Shown here: positions 53,428 to 61,854 of the stretch, piece by piece
Layout of the letters: the number at the start of each line of letters is the position of its first letter
Numbering within the stretch: position 1 is the stretch's first letter
NCBI GenBank assembly: GCA_947289115.1
Contig: CAMYPG010000005.1
Span: 1 to 64,000 of the forward strand
DNA from: an uncultured Gardnerella sp.
Lineage (GTDB): Bacteria; Actinomycetota; Actinomycetes; Actinomycetales; Bifidobacteriaceae
Direction of reading: 5' to 3'
DNA length: 64,000 nt
Program-made: the position numbers and the translations under genes
The notes under the pieces: model-generated
The model's database searches: none
Told to the model about the DNA's origin: nothing
The model's input: only the letters and a program-made list of their open reading frames with translations

Positions 53428-54696
53428 ATGAGTACACAGGTCCGGACCGCGGCGTCGAAACGCCCCACATCCCTCAGCACAAGTGCCTTCTGGCGCTTCA
53501 TGATTGGTTTCTTCGTCTTCAATACCTTGATTTATGCGGGTTTCACGATGGTGACCGGCATATTGATGCCTCAGAAGCTCAAGGATCTCGGTATTGCGGA
53601 TTACAGTTCAGCTCTCGGCACCATCAGTATGGTCGGGGCCGTGCTCTCCATGTTCATCAACGTATTCCTGGGTGCCCTTTCCGACCGGACGCGAACCCGA
53701 TTCGGCAAACGTTCCCCCTGGATAGTCGTCGGTGCTCTGCTGACGGGTCTAGGTTTCTTCATCATCAGTCTGCCTGCGACCTGGGTGGGCATCGGCATTG
53801 CCTACTGTGTGTCTCTGATAGGTCTCAATATGATGGTGGCCCCTATCACTGCGGTGCTTTCCGATCGCATCCCGGAAACCCGTCGCGCCACGATTTCCGC
53901 GGCCTTCGGTGGCGGAGCCGTGGTCGGGCAGGCCGTCGGCAATCTGGTTGCCGCGGCTTTCATCATGCATGTGCTTCTCGGTTTCGGCGTGGCATCCGTG
54001 CTGCTGATCCTTTCCGGCATACTGGCGGTTACCGTATTCCCGCGTGAGGGAAGCAACCGTGACGATCCTCGTGAACAGGGAAGCCTGTGGCAGGTCCTTC
54101 GTTGGTCCTTCACCCCGCCCATACGGGGTGCCGGTGATTTCTGGAAGGCCTTCGTGTGCAGGACCGGTCTGATCATCGCCTATCAGATGGTGACCTCCTT
54201 CCAGCTGTACATCCTTCAGGATTACATCGGTGAATCCCGTCATACATCGGCGACCGCGATTTCGGTGATGTCGATTATCACGATGATCGTCTCCCTGGTG
54301 GCGACCTTCTCGTCAGGGCCTGTTACGGATAAAATCGGCCGGCGCAAGCCTTCGATCTTCATCGCAGGGGTGCTGTATGCGGTCGGTATCGCGATGCCGT
54401 GGCTGATGCCATCCCGGATGGGCATGTTCCTCTTTGCGGGTATCTCAGGTTTCGGTTACGGCATGTACATGGCGGTCGATCAGGCCATCAACGTTGATGT
54501 GCTCCCGGATGAGAAAACAGCGGGCAAGGATCTGGGCTTCCTGAACATCGCCACATGCGCCGGGCAGGCCATCGGATCTTCGGTGACTTCAATCGTCGTC
54601 GCGGTGACGGGTGGTTATTTCTGGGTGTTCCCGGTGGCGATACTGATGACTGTTGTTTCGGTGGTATCCGCACTGTCGATTCGGCGCATACGCTGA
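53428..54696 (+). CDS. MFS sugar transporter
   Basis: The 422-residue protein has twelve membrane spans and the MFS motif-A loop NVFLGALSDRTRTRFGKRSPWIVVGA (about 70-96), the GPH-like pattern RTRTRFGKRSPWI. A second related loop, GPVTDKIGRRKPSIFIAGVLYAVG (about 296-319), starts the second half. It follows the GH13 gene with a GGGGAGGA ribosome site and likely imports the alpha-glucoside that GH13 cleaves. Composition matches the G+C-rich island. Confidence 0.9.
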   Translation: MSTQVRTAASKRPTSLSTSAFWRFMIGFFVFNTLIYAGFTMVTGILMPQKLKDLGIADYSSALGTISMVGAVLSMFINVFLGALSDRTRTRFGKRSPWIVVGALLTGLGFFIISLPATWVGIGIAYCVSLIGLNMMVAPITAVLSDRIPETRRATISAAFGGGAVVGQAVGNLVAAAFIMHVLLGFGVASVLLILSGILAVTVFPREGSNRDDPREQGSLWQVLRWSFTPPIRGAGDFWKAFVCRTGLIIAYQMVTSFQLYILQDYIGESRHTSATAISVMSIITMIVSLVATFSSGPVTDKIGRRKPSIFIAGVLYAVGIAMPWLMPSRMGMFLFAGISGFGYGMYMAVDQAINVDVLPDEKTAGKDLGFLNIATCAGQAIGSSVTSIVVAVTGGYFWVFPVAILMTVVSVVSALSIRRIR

Positions 54697-54776
54697 TAGG
54701 GGTCCGGATATGCAATCAGGCTGGCGTAGGGGGCGCCGGCCTGAACTGTTGAGGAAGAGAGAAGAAGGATTCAATT

Positions 54777-54869
54777 ATGGTTATCGGGAAGTCTGCAGAA
54801 GGGGAATCTGGGGCTAATGCCCATTTTGTGTGTCTTTATTTTGGTGTTTTTGCTGGTGGTATTGCGTAA
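54777..54869 (+). pseudogene. Start of a truncated gene at the right edge of the island
   Basis: A good ribosome site (AGAAGGA) precedes ATG 54777, and the first codons (VIGKSAEGESGANA) keep the island's composition. The sequence then turns AT-rich and the frame stops after 30 codons, just before the IS terminus at 54874. I read it as a next island gene cut off on insertion; it could also be chance. Confidence 0.35.
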
Positions 54870-54873
54870 TTTG

Positions 54874-56262
54874 GGGTTATAGGTCAAAAAGTGTGTAAAG
54901 CTAAGTTGATGAGTATTCTTAAAATAGAAGCAGTCAGCTTAGCTTTTTAACAACTACTGGTAGTCTTCATGACTCTTATGGAACTCATTCCAATCAACAC
55001 CAGTACCATATCTTGCTGGTATTCCAAATACTTCAGACAATCCTTGATTAGAACGCTCCCAGGCTTGCCTATAGAGTTGTTCTATACGTTTACTAGTAAA
55101 AGAATGAGTGACTATCCAAGACTTATCTCTTGGCTTACTCGTGTTTAAATAACACCACCAGCATATAGCATGTATACGTTTTAACAAGCTCAATCCACGA
55201 TGATTACGTAGCATAGCGCGAATTCTACTATTCATTGATTCAATAGCATTATTAGTTGGTGGAATAGGATGATTGCAATCTTCTGGAGGATTAAGAAAAG
55301 TAAACATATAACCCTCGCAAATACGCCTATCAATCATTGATTTAGCACGAACTAGTCTTTGATGAGTATCAGCAATACTACCATCACAATACTTGCTTTT
55401 CTCTTTAAGAAAATCACTCCAAGTATTCACCCAATTATTGTAAGAAATAAGCCAATGACGAGCTTGATCTTCTGTTTTTATGCCAGAAACAATGTTAGCT
55501 AATGATAGTAATTGCTTACCAGGAGTAAGACGAGGATTAACTCCAGTTAAAGCTTTAATGTTAAGACCTATATGGAATAAGCAACGTTGTATTTTCGTGT
55601 TAGGCCAATATGTTTTTACTGCTTTACGAATACCACCAGAACCATCACAAACTACTACTAGCGGTTCCGCAATACGCTGCATGAGGTAACCCCACGCGCG
55701 ACTATGCTCGCTACGAGCCACGTACCAGCCTAAAACATGTTTACCAGAGTAAGCGATTAATATTACAGATTTACGTTCTAAATGAATACCATCAACGTGA
55801 ATGTAATCATAAACTTCGAATGGTACTTGTGGCCATAAGTCCCATAAAAGCTTATTTTTACGTCTTAAGGTACGGGCTGAGAAATCGTATGAATACTTAT
55901 CTTGAGTTTTATTAGATAAAAGCCAATTTAAACTAACTGTTAAATCGTTTGATTTTTTATCATACGTTCTACTTTTAGAAGCTCCGCAGTTAGGACAACG
56001 GTATCCAGTAGTGCCAGCATTGGTGTGACCATTCTTGCTCATTTTGTGATGACAGTTATCGCATAGTGGGTTATTCATACAAATGAAGAATAACCCACAT
56101 TCGATATACCACGAGCCCTACTGCCATAAGAGTTATGAGCTTATTTTTTACACACTTTTTGTCCGGGTGGCGAATGTGCAGAAAACAGATTCGATTACCG
56201 CAAAACCCTTGTATTGCAAGGCCTAAGGCATGATTTCTTACACACTTTTTGGCCTATAACCC
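54874..56262 (-). mobile_element. IS256/IS1249-type insertion sequence
   Basis: The left terminus begins GGGTTATAGGTCAAAAAG (54874 on) and the right terminus ends CTTTTTGGCCTATAACCC at 56262. Over 25 bases they are inverted repeats with one mismatch. One transposase gene lies inside. A second terminus-like copy (TTACACACTTTTTGTCC, 56148-56164) sits 98 bases inside the right end, so the true right boundary may be there, with the outer piece a remnant of an older copy. No clear target duplication is seen. Confidence 0.8.
54954..56078 (-). CDS. Transposase, IS256 family (IS1249 group)
   Basis: The 374-residue transposase moves the surrounding element. It has an N-terminal zinc-ribbon (CDNCHHKM, then YRCPNCGASKSR, 7-42), the DDE catalytic core with DYIHVDGIHLERKSVILIAY, VVVCDGSGGIRKAVKTYWPNTKIQRCLFHIG and the Glu in NNAIESMNSRIRAML. 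That pattern is close to the IS1249 proteins of corynebacteria and bifidobacteria. It is intact and AT-rich, unlike the island it adjoins, so it probably arrived separately. Confidence 0.9.
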   Translation of the reverse strand: MNNPLCDNCHHKMSKNGHTNAGTTGYRCPNCGASKSRTYDKKSNDLTVSLNWLLSNKTQDKYSYDFSARTLRRKNKLLWDLWPQVPFEVYDYIHVDGIHLERKSVILIAYSGKHVLGWYVARSEHSRAWGYLMQRIAEPLVVVCDGSGGIRKAVKTYWPNTKIQRCLFHIGLNIKALTGVNPRLTPGKQLLSLANIVSGIKTEDQARHWLISYNNWVNTWSDFLKEKSKYCDGSIADTHQRLVRAKSMIDRRICEGYMFTFLNPPEDCNHPIPPTNNAIESMNSRIRAMLRNHRGLSLLKRIHAICWWCYLNTSKPRDKSWIVTHSFTSKRIEQLYRQAWERSNQGLSEVFGIPARYGTGVDWNEFHKSHEDYQ

Positions 56263-56522
56263 ATAATCCGATTCACTGTATTCCCTGTATTCCCACTTAA
56301 TCGTCGCAAATTGCCAGCAGCCGCCGTAATTGTGTGTAATTGTGCACAATCGTGTATAACAATGTGGATAACTACCCTCTAAAATAGGCTTTAACCACAT
56401 TGATAAATTTTTATTTACATAATTAAATCCCTAAATCATAGTTAGAGCATGAGCGATTTTTCGTTCATCGTGGCTAGCAAAACGTTTGTCACGTAAGAGA
56501 AAACAACGTTTAAGGAGTTGAT
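56263..56522. other. Intergenic region before the surface protein gene
   Basis: This 260-base AT-rich spacer contains the promoter of the downstream gene and one exact DnaA-box sequence (TGTGGATAA, 56363-56371). TTTAAGGAG lies just before the ATG. No other structure or gene is visible. Confidence 0.6.
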
Positions 56523-59500
56523 ATGGGAAAACATGTATGTAAAAAGATTCCAATCTTTTTACGCAATAAGCGCACGCGAATGTTCTCTTTACTGACAGCG
56601 TTGCTGGCGACTATTGCAATTGTTGTTGGAAATGGTGTAATTAGCGGAGCATATGCGTTTGACGATATTCCTACGTATATAAGCAATTACTCTGGTTGCG
56701 GAGCTGAAGGTGAAAATGAAAGATTGTATTCAGTTAATGACGACATTACATATTGCGTTGATCTTTATGAGTCTGGAAACGCGTTTGCAGATACTTCTTG
56801 GAATCCTGTAGTAAATAATCGTGATGTTGCGATTGCTGCAATGATGATAAAACTGAGCGTTAATGGAAAGTATTGGCGAGGTGACTATAGAGACAGAGTT
56901 GCAATTGCTTATGCTATTCATGAACATTTTGAAGATAAAGACAAATGGAATAATGCGAAACAGCATTCGTTCACCAGTACTAAAGATTTTAGTGAAATAG
57001 CTGCTAAAGCTGATGAACTTTGGAATGAAGCTGCTAGCAAAATTCCTACAAAAGTTTCATTTGAAAATTTGCATGGGACTTCAGGCAATTCTGGTGAAAT
57101 AAAAGTAAAAGCAGAAGGAGTTCTAAGAACAGCATATAACGGTGATGACGGTGTTGATTTTAAAATAACTGCATCGAATGGAAATATTATGTTCAAAGAT
57201 AACTATTATTACAACAATAGTGAATTAAAAGCAGAACGCAAAGGTTTTATACGTACAGACAAAGATTATTCAGATGAATTTGTTTGGGTTGCATCTGGAG
57301 AAGGCAAAGTTGATATTAATGGCGAATATTATCTTCCAAACTTGGAGAGAAGAGATACAAAAAGCGGTTGCTACTTGCTTAGGTTGTCGCAATCTCCTGT
57401 GAAATATAATATTGATAGTTCAATTTCTATTGATGCGCATAGAGATTTTTACCCAGCTGTTACATCAAAATCTGAAGTTAAAAAGTTAAAACTAGGCGAT
57501 TCTGTAGAAGGTAATGTAAAAAGTAGCGTTAATAACGAAGAGAATAAGCCTTGGATTGAAAATAAGAAGATTCGTGCGCGCGGATACTACTTTGTAGGAT
57601 CGTATGAAAATATTCTAAAAGAACGTGCAGTGGGTAGTAGCGTAGATGACTACATAAAAGAGTTGCGCGCTGATTCTAGCATTAGACAAGTAGGTGCAAG
57701 TGACGTTTACTTTACTAAATCAGGTGAAGAAGCTAAAACAGTTGTTCATGTAACAGATGGAGATATGAAACCAGAAAATCTTGAAAAAGCAACAGAATAT
57801 AAAGTTGGTGAACAAGATGCTGGACTATTTGGTACATGGGTTTGGACTATTGCTAAAAATGAGCAAGATAATGACGTTAAAGATTTTGTTTCTAGTGATT
57901 TTATTGAAGGTTTTGGTAAAGCACAATCTACTTTAACTCATATGGCAAAAGTAAACATAAAACATGTTAAAAATGCTAAAAATAAAGATTCAAATGAAGT
58001 ATCAGATACGATTGTTGTTAGTGGCGCGCCAAAAGATTACGGAATGTTTAAAGGCAATAAAGAGTATGGATTTGATGGCGATGAAAATATGAAAGTTCGC
58101 TTGTGGTGGATTGGGTATGAAAATGGCACTGTTGATAAAGAGTCTATGAGTAAGTTAAATCCAAAATCAGATAAAGAGCCTGAGGAAGACGATAATCACA
58201 AGAAAATTGGCGAATGGTCAGTTCCGCTTAGAAATGGCGTTTATACGATTGCTAACGGAAAAGTGATGCTAAAGGAAGATTCTGCGGATGGCGCTGGTAA
58301 TAGTGGTGCTGTTGGCAATAGTGAAAAGGGTAATGAAAAAGAAGAGTCAGAGCTTGGAAAGAAAGTTGCCGATATTGTTAATTTGAAGTCTGGCAATTCG
58401 GGCGAAAGTGGAATGTATGTGTTTGTATATGATTTCCCTGGTTCTTCTAGAGCAGAAGCGTTTAAAACAGCGTTTAACGATGAAGACAGTAGAAGCAGAT
58501 TTACTCAAGAAAAAGAAGAGCATAAAACAGTAAATAATAATTCTGAAGGTAATACTGGTGACGCAAAGCCGAATGGTGATGCCAAGCCAAGTGGAGACGC
58601 AAAGCCGAGTGGTGAAAGTAAGCCAAGTGGTGACGTTAAACCAAATGGTAATAAGCCAGATGGTGATGCAAAGCCGAGCAATAATAAACCAAGTGGTGAC
58701 GTTAAGCCGAATGGTGATGCGAAGCCGAATGGTGGTAATAAAAGTGATAACGTATCTACGAATAACAATGATAATAAAGTAAACAACAATGATAATAAAG
58801 TAGAAGAATCTGGTGAAGTCACTAAGAATGAGATAGATCCAAAAACGTCTGCTGGAGGCGCTGTTGTAGACAATATAGTCAATAAGCAAGACTCTCATGA
58901 TCAAGGTGCGCAACAAAATAATAAACAAGATACTCAGTCAAATACGCAGCCAAATACTAATCAAAATACACAAAGTCAAGGCAATAGTACCCAAACTGCG
59001 CAGAATCAAGGTGGTCAAAATGCTGGTTCGCAAAAACAACATAAGCAAACTGGTGATGTTGAAGGTAAACAAAATAGCAATATTAATGTAGATAGTTCTC
59101 AGAGTGGTTCTGATTCTCATTCTGCTGTTAATAGTGATAATACAAATGTAAACGGTTCTTCGCAAAAGAATAATGAAAGTAACAAAGTCGATAAAAGTGA
59201 TAAAGAAAATAATGCTGGCGTAGTAGATAAAACAAACGCAGGTAAATCAGGTAAATCAGATAATGCTGGGAATGCTGGTAACACAGATAATGCTGGTAAA
59301 TCAGATAATGCAAGAAACGCTGGTGGTGCTGGTAAATCAGATAAATCTGTGAATGCAGAGAATACGGAAAATGCCGATAATGAGAATTTGAGTAGCAAAA
59401 ATGCTCACAGTGATAAAGCAGATAAGTCATCTAAGAAAGATTCTGGTAGTAGCGTAACTGTGCATAAAGGCAATACGAATAGTGATAAAAAAGATGGTCG

Positions 59501-59798
59501 CACAACAAAGAGAACAGCTTCTGCAGCGGTTTCCAGCCTAAATACTGATGAACAGAATGATAATAAATCTAAAAAAGAAGCATCTGATTTAGGATCTGAG
59601 TCTCTTGCAGAAAGCCAATCAGAATATACAAATACAAAAAGGAATAAGCGCAGGCATGCTCGTGCAGGTGTTGTAAGTGCCACATCTTTATTTAATGCTG
59701 GTATAAAAATTGAGAGTGTCTTGATGCTTTCTATGGCAGTATTACTTATTGCTGGTGCTATAGTTTTGGGAAAAAATATATATCGCGTTGTATATTAA
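56523..59798 (+). CDS. Large repetitive surface protein, membrane-anchored
   Basis: The 1091-residue protein has a signal peptide (RNKRTRMFSLLTALLATI... cleavage near A45, AYA-F), a folded N-terminal half with C59 and C78 (ITYCVDLYESG, then IAYAIHEHFED at 128), and a long Gly/Ser/Asn/Lys-rich tail. The tail includes (D/G)-(A/V)-K-P-(N/S)-G repeats (residues about 679-740) and NAG/KSD repeats (about 900-960). A C-terminal span (VLMLSMAVLLIAGAIVLG, about 1066-1083) follows a basic stretch. No LPxTG is seen. The N-terminal layout resembles bifidobacterial thioester-domain adhesins (YCVD plus an alanine-rich AIH-helix), but the expected TQxA is not evident. Role in adhesion is inferred. Confidence 0.72.
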   Translation: MGKHVCKKIPIFLRNKRTRMFSLLTALLATIAIVVGNGVISGAYAFDDIPTYISNYSGCGAEGENERLYSVNDDITYCVDLYESGNAFADTSWNPVVNNRDVAIAAMMIKLSVNGKYWRGDYRDRVAIAYAIHEHFEDKDKWNNAKQHSFTSTKDFSEIAAKADELWNEAASKIPTKVSFENLHGTSGNSGEIKVKAEGVLRTAYNGDDGVDFKITASNGNIMFKDNYYYNNSELKAERKGFIRTDKDYSDEFVWVASGEGKVDINGEYYLPNLERRDTKSGCYLLRLSQSPVKYNIDSSISIDAHRDFYPAVTSKSEVKKLKLGDSVEGNVKSSVNNEENKPWIENKKIRARGYYFVGSYENILKERAVGSSVDDYIKELRADSSIRQVGASDVYFTKSGEEAKTVVHVTDGDMKPENLEKATEYKVGEQDAGLFGTWVWTIAKNEQDNDVKDFVSSDFIEGFGKAQSTLTHMAKVNIKHVKNAKNKDSNEVSDTIVVSGAPKDYGMFKGNKEYGFDGDENMKVRLWWIGYENGTVDKESMSKLNPKSDKEPEEDDNHKKIGEWSVPLRNGVYTIANGKVMLKEDSADGAGNSGAVGNSEKGNEKEESELGKKVADIVNLKSGNSGESGMYVFVYDFPGSSRAEAFKTAFNDEDSRSRFTQEKEEHKTVNNNSEGNTGDAKPNGDAKPSGDAKPSGESKPSGDVKPNGNKPDGDAKPSNNKPSGDVKPNGDAKPNGGNKSDNVSTNNNDNKVNNNDNKVEESGEVTKNEIDPKTSAGGAVVDNIVNKQDSHDQGAQQNNKQDTQSNTQPNTNQNTQSQGNSTQTAQNQGGQNAGSQKQHKQTGDVEGKQNSNINVDSSQSGSDSHSAVNSDNTNVNGSSQKNNESNKVDKSDKENNAGVVDKTNAGKSGKSDNAGNAGNTDNAGKSDNARNAGGAGKSDKSVNAENTENADNENLSSKNAHSDKADKSSKKDSGSSVTVHKGNTNSDKKDGRTTKRTASAAVSSLNTDEQNDNKSKKEASDLGSESLAESQSEYTNTKRNKRRHARAGVVSATSLFNAGIKIESVLMLSMAVLLIAGAIVLGKNIYRVVY
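58557..58745 (+). repeat. Degenerate 18-21-base coding repeats
   Basis: The stretch repeats units of about GGTGATGCAAAGCCGAG, coding variants of GDAKPSG, GDVKPNG and NKPSG ten or so times. Such repeats can expand or contract, changing the length of the surface stalk. Confidence 0.75.
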
Positions 59799-59978
59799 CA
59801 AAATATTAAATACAAATAAAATTGTTGCGTTGTATAATATGCATAATTTATTCTATAGATATCGTTTTCTATAGATATAGTTTATTGATGTGGCGTAGTT
59901 TATGCATGCATACTATACAACGCACAATTTTGATATAGACAATATGTAAGAAGTACTGTTTATACTACGAGGTTTTAT

Positions 59979-60272
59979 ATGAGCGACTACAACATAGATA
60001 AAGAAAAAATGTTGGTTCGTCTACATAGGGTATGTGGACAGGTTCATGCTGTTGAGAATATGATCGAAAAGGGAGAAGATTATACAAATATTCTTATGCA
60101 GCTTTCTGCTTCTACTGCAGCTCTTAGAGCTGTTGCTCTTATAGTTGCTCATCAGGAAATCTCAAAAGCTTTAGAGGCGGCGCAAAATGCTTCAGATCAA
60201 AAAGTTACCGACAAGAAAGTTGCTGAACTTGTTGATGTTGTAGATCATTTAATGAGATACGATAAATCGTGA
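59979..60272 (+). CDS. CsoR/RcnR-family regulator without recognised metal ligands
   Basis: The product is a 97-residue DUF156 protein; family members are all-helical repressors released by copper, nickel or reactive thiol signals. The helical core MLVRLHRVCGQVHAVENMIEKGED, then YTNILMQLSASTAALRAVALIVAHQEI, is clear. The copper-sensing Cys-His-Cys of CsoR is missing: the first Cys position reads Thr (DYTNIL), and the usual HxxxC segment reads EISKA. The only cysteine, C19 in RVCGQV, stands where most members have Glu. A different signal is therefore likely. No copper ATPase lies beside it. Confidence 0.82.
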   Translation: MSDYNIDKEKMLVRLHRVCGQVHAVENMIEKGEDYTNILMQLSASTAALRAVALIVAHQEISKALEAAQNASDQKVTDKKVAELVDVVDHLMRYDKS

Positions 60273-60350
60273 TTTGTGATTCTAACGGTTTCGTATGATT
60301 TATCGATAGCGTTTAAACTGTTTGAATTGAAAACGATTTGAATATTAAGT

Positions 60351-60992
60351 ATGAATAATATGCGAACCGTAACTGATTTATGCGAAAATCCTGCGCACTT
60401 TGCCTTCGTGGAAAAGAAGTCTGAATTTATTTCAGATGCTTGCCATATAACAACTCTTGAAGAAGCAATAGATTTTGTAGAGTCTATTAGGCTAACACAT
60501 CCTAAGGCGCGGCACGTGGCTTATGCTGCTGTGTGCGGAGACAATAATGGCAGACTGTGTGAGCGCATGAGTGACGACGGAGAGCCTTCAGGTACTGCTG
60601 GGAAGCCTATTCTAGATGTTGTAAGGGCTTCTAATCTTACAGATACAGTTGTAACAGTTACGCGTTATTTTGGTGGGATTTTGCTTGGCTCTGGTGGATT
60701 GATGCGCGCTTACTCACATGCAGCAGCTGGCGCTATACAGTCGAGCAAAATGGCAGATATCATAGAATGTAATTGTTTTTCTTGCAAAGTCGAATATGCT
60801 CAGCTAAGAATGTTTAAACGCTTATTGCTAAAGCATAACGCAGAAATTATGGATGAAGAATACGGAATTTCTGTAGATTTAAAGGTTTGTGTTCCTTTTG
60901 AAGAATCAGATAGATTTTTAGAATCAGTGAAAAATACATTTTCAGCTATAATAATTCCTAAATCATGTGGTGTTTACAGTAGGATTTCCTGA
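60351..60992 (+). CDS. YigZ/IMPACT family protein
   Basis: The 213-residue protein starts with FVEKKSEFISDACHITTLEEAIDFVESI and carries the family signature ATHAVYA-like RHVAYAAVCGDNNGRLCERMSDDGEPSGTAGKPILDVV, then VTVTRYFGGILLGSGGLMRAYSHAAAGAI. A short ferredoxin-like C-terminal domain follows. The family relates to translation or stress control in eukaryotes (IMPACT); bacterial role unknown. It lies about 80 bases after the CsoR-family gene on the same strand. Confidence 0.9.
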   Translation: MNNMRTVTDLCENPAHFAFVEKKSEFISDACHITTLEEAIDFVESIRLTHPKARHVAYAAVCGDNNGRLCERMSDDGEPSGTAGKPILDVVRASNLTDTVVTVTRYFGGILLGSGGLMRAYSHAAAGAIQSSKMADIIECNCFSCKVEYAQLRMFKRLLLKHNAEIMDEEYGISVDLKVCVPFEESDRFLESVKNTFSAIIIPKSCGVYSRIS

Positions 60993-61085
60993 TAAAGTTT
61001 TCTCACCTTGTCTGTTTTAGAATTTGTGGCGTAAAACTGATACATTATATTGGATATTGGTAGCTAAAAGGTTGGTGAGTAGATT

Positions 61086-61754
61086 ATGAGTGATATACAA
61101 GATCAAAATAATCTTGAACACAATGATGATTCGCGTAGTAATTCTCATGACGATTCTCATGAAATTTATGAGCCTTTGACATCTATTTATGAGCGTTTAC
61201 GCCACTCCAGTAACTCTAAAGAGCTTCACGAATTTGCTGTAAAAGAACTCCCAGATAGAGCAGATCAAGCAGAATTTTCTAGGGCTACGGCATTACTAGA
61301 AGCTGTAGCAGGCAACATAAATACTCCAGAAGAAGATCGTATTCATCTAGCAACAGTGATGCCATTCCCTAATATTTTGGTTAAACTTTCACAGGATAAA
61401 TCTGATAACGTTCGTTTAGCTGTTGCTAAAAATCGTAATGCTAAAAATTGGCTAGTAGGAAGACTTACTAAAGATTCTTGCGGAGAAGTTAGAGATGCTG
61501 CATTGTGCAATCCACAGACATCATGGAAAATGCGTCTCGAGGGTGCTCAAACCGAAGGCGTTGGGGCAAAAACATTAGATTACTTAGCCTCACTTGGTGT
61601 AGATGAAGAAAGTAAGGATTCGCCAGTACTTTCCGCAATGGTAAGAAGAGCAGTGGCGCTTAATCCTGGTGTGTCGCAGTCAACATTGATGGCTTTGTCA
61701 AAAGACAAAGACCCAGATGTTTCCTCTGCCGCATTAGAAGTTTTAAATAAATAA
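61086..61754 (+). CDS. Hypothetical protein with HEAT/LRV-like repeats
   Basis: The 222-residue protein has an acidic, disordered N-terminus (QNNLEHNDDSRSNSHDDSHE) and then helical repeats recurring every 25-30 residues (SDNVRLAVAKNRNAKNWLVGRL, GEVRDAALCNPQTSWKMRLEGA, DPDVSSAALEVLNK). This looks like a leucine-rich-variant or HEAT-like array, generally used for protein binding. Partner unknown. GGTTGGTGAG lies upstream of the ATG. Confidence 0.7.
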   Translation: MSDIQDQNNLEHNDDSRSNSHDDSHEIYEPLTSIYERLRHSSNSKELHEFAVKELPDRADQAEFSRATALLEAVAGNINTPEEDRIHLATVMPFPNILVKLSQDKSDNVRLAVAKNRNAKNWLVGRLTKDSCGEVRDAALCNPQTSWKMRLEGAQTEGVGAKTLDYLASLGVDEESKDSPVLSAMVRRAVALNPGVSQSTLMALSKDKDPDVSSAALEVLNK

Positions 61755-61854
61755 AGTTTTAAATAAATAAAAAAATTTAGATAAGTCTTGAGTGTAAAAT
61801 TAAATTAAACAATAATTACATACGTTTGCATAAAAAACTCACATATATACTACG

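Larger units (their letters stand above)
50601..56262. mobile_element. Acquired G+C-rich sugar-utilisation island bounded by IS ends
   Basis: Between 50618 and about 54815 the sequence is strikingly G+C-rich (39 of 60 bases in the row at 52021-52080, against 20 of 60 at 26941-27000). It has third-position G/C codon use typical of high-G+C Bifidobacterium. It contains a LacI regulator remnant, a GH13 alpha-glucosidase and an MFS transporter. The left edge is an IS terminus fragment; on the right is an IS256-type element whose left terminus (54874) faces the island. The layout is that of a composite-transposon relic. Transfer is inferred from composition and boundaries. Confidence 0.8.

Noticed and set aside
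56363..56371. Exact DnaA-box sequence (TGTGGATAA) before the surface protein gene
   Set aside because: A single box with no cluster, no AT-rich unwinding element and no dnaA/dnaN nearby does not support a replication origin.
58557..59400. Repeats in the surface protein gene as a CRISPR array
   Set aside because: The repeats are in-frame, degenerate, contiguous and protein-coding with no unique spacers.
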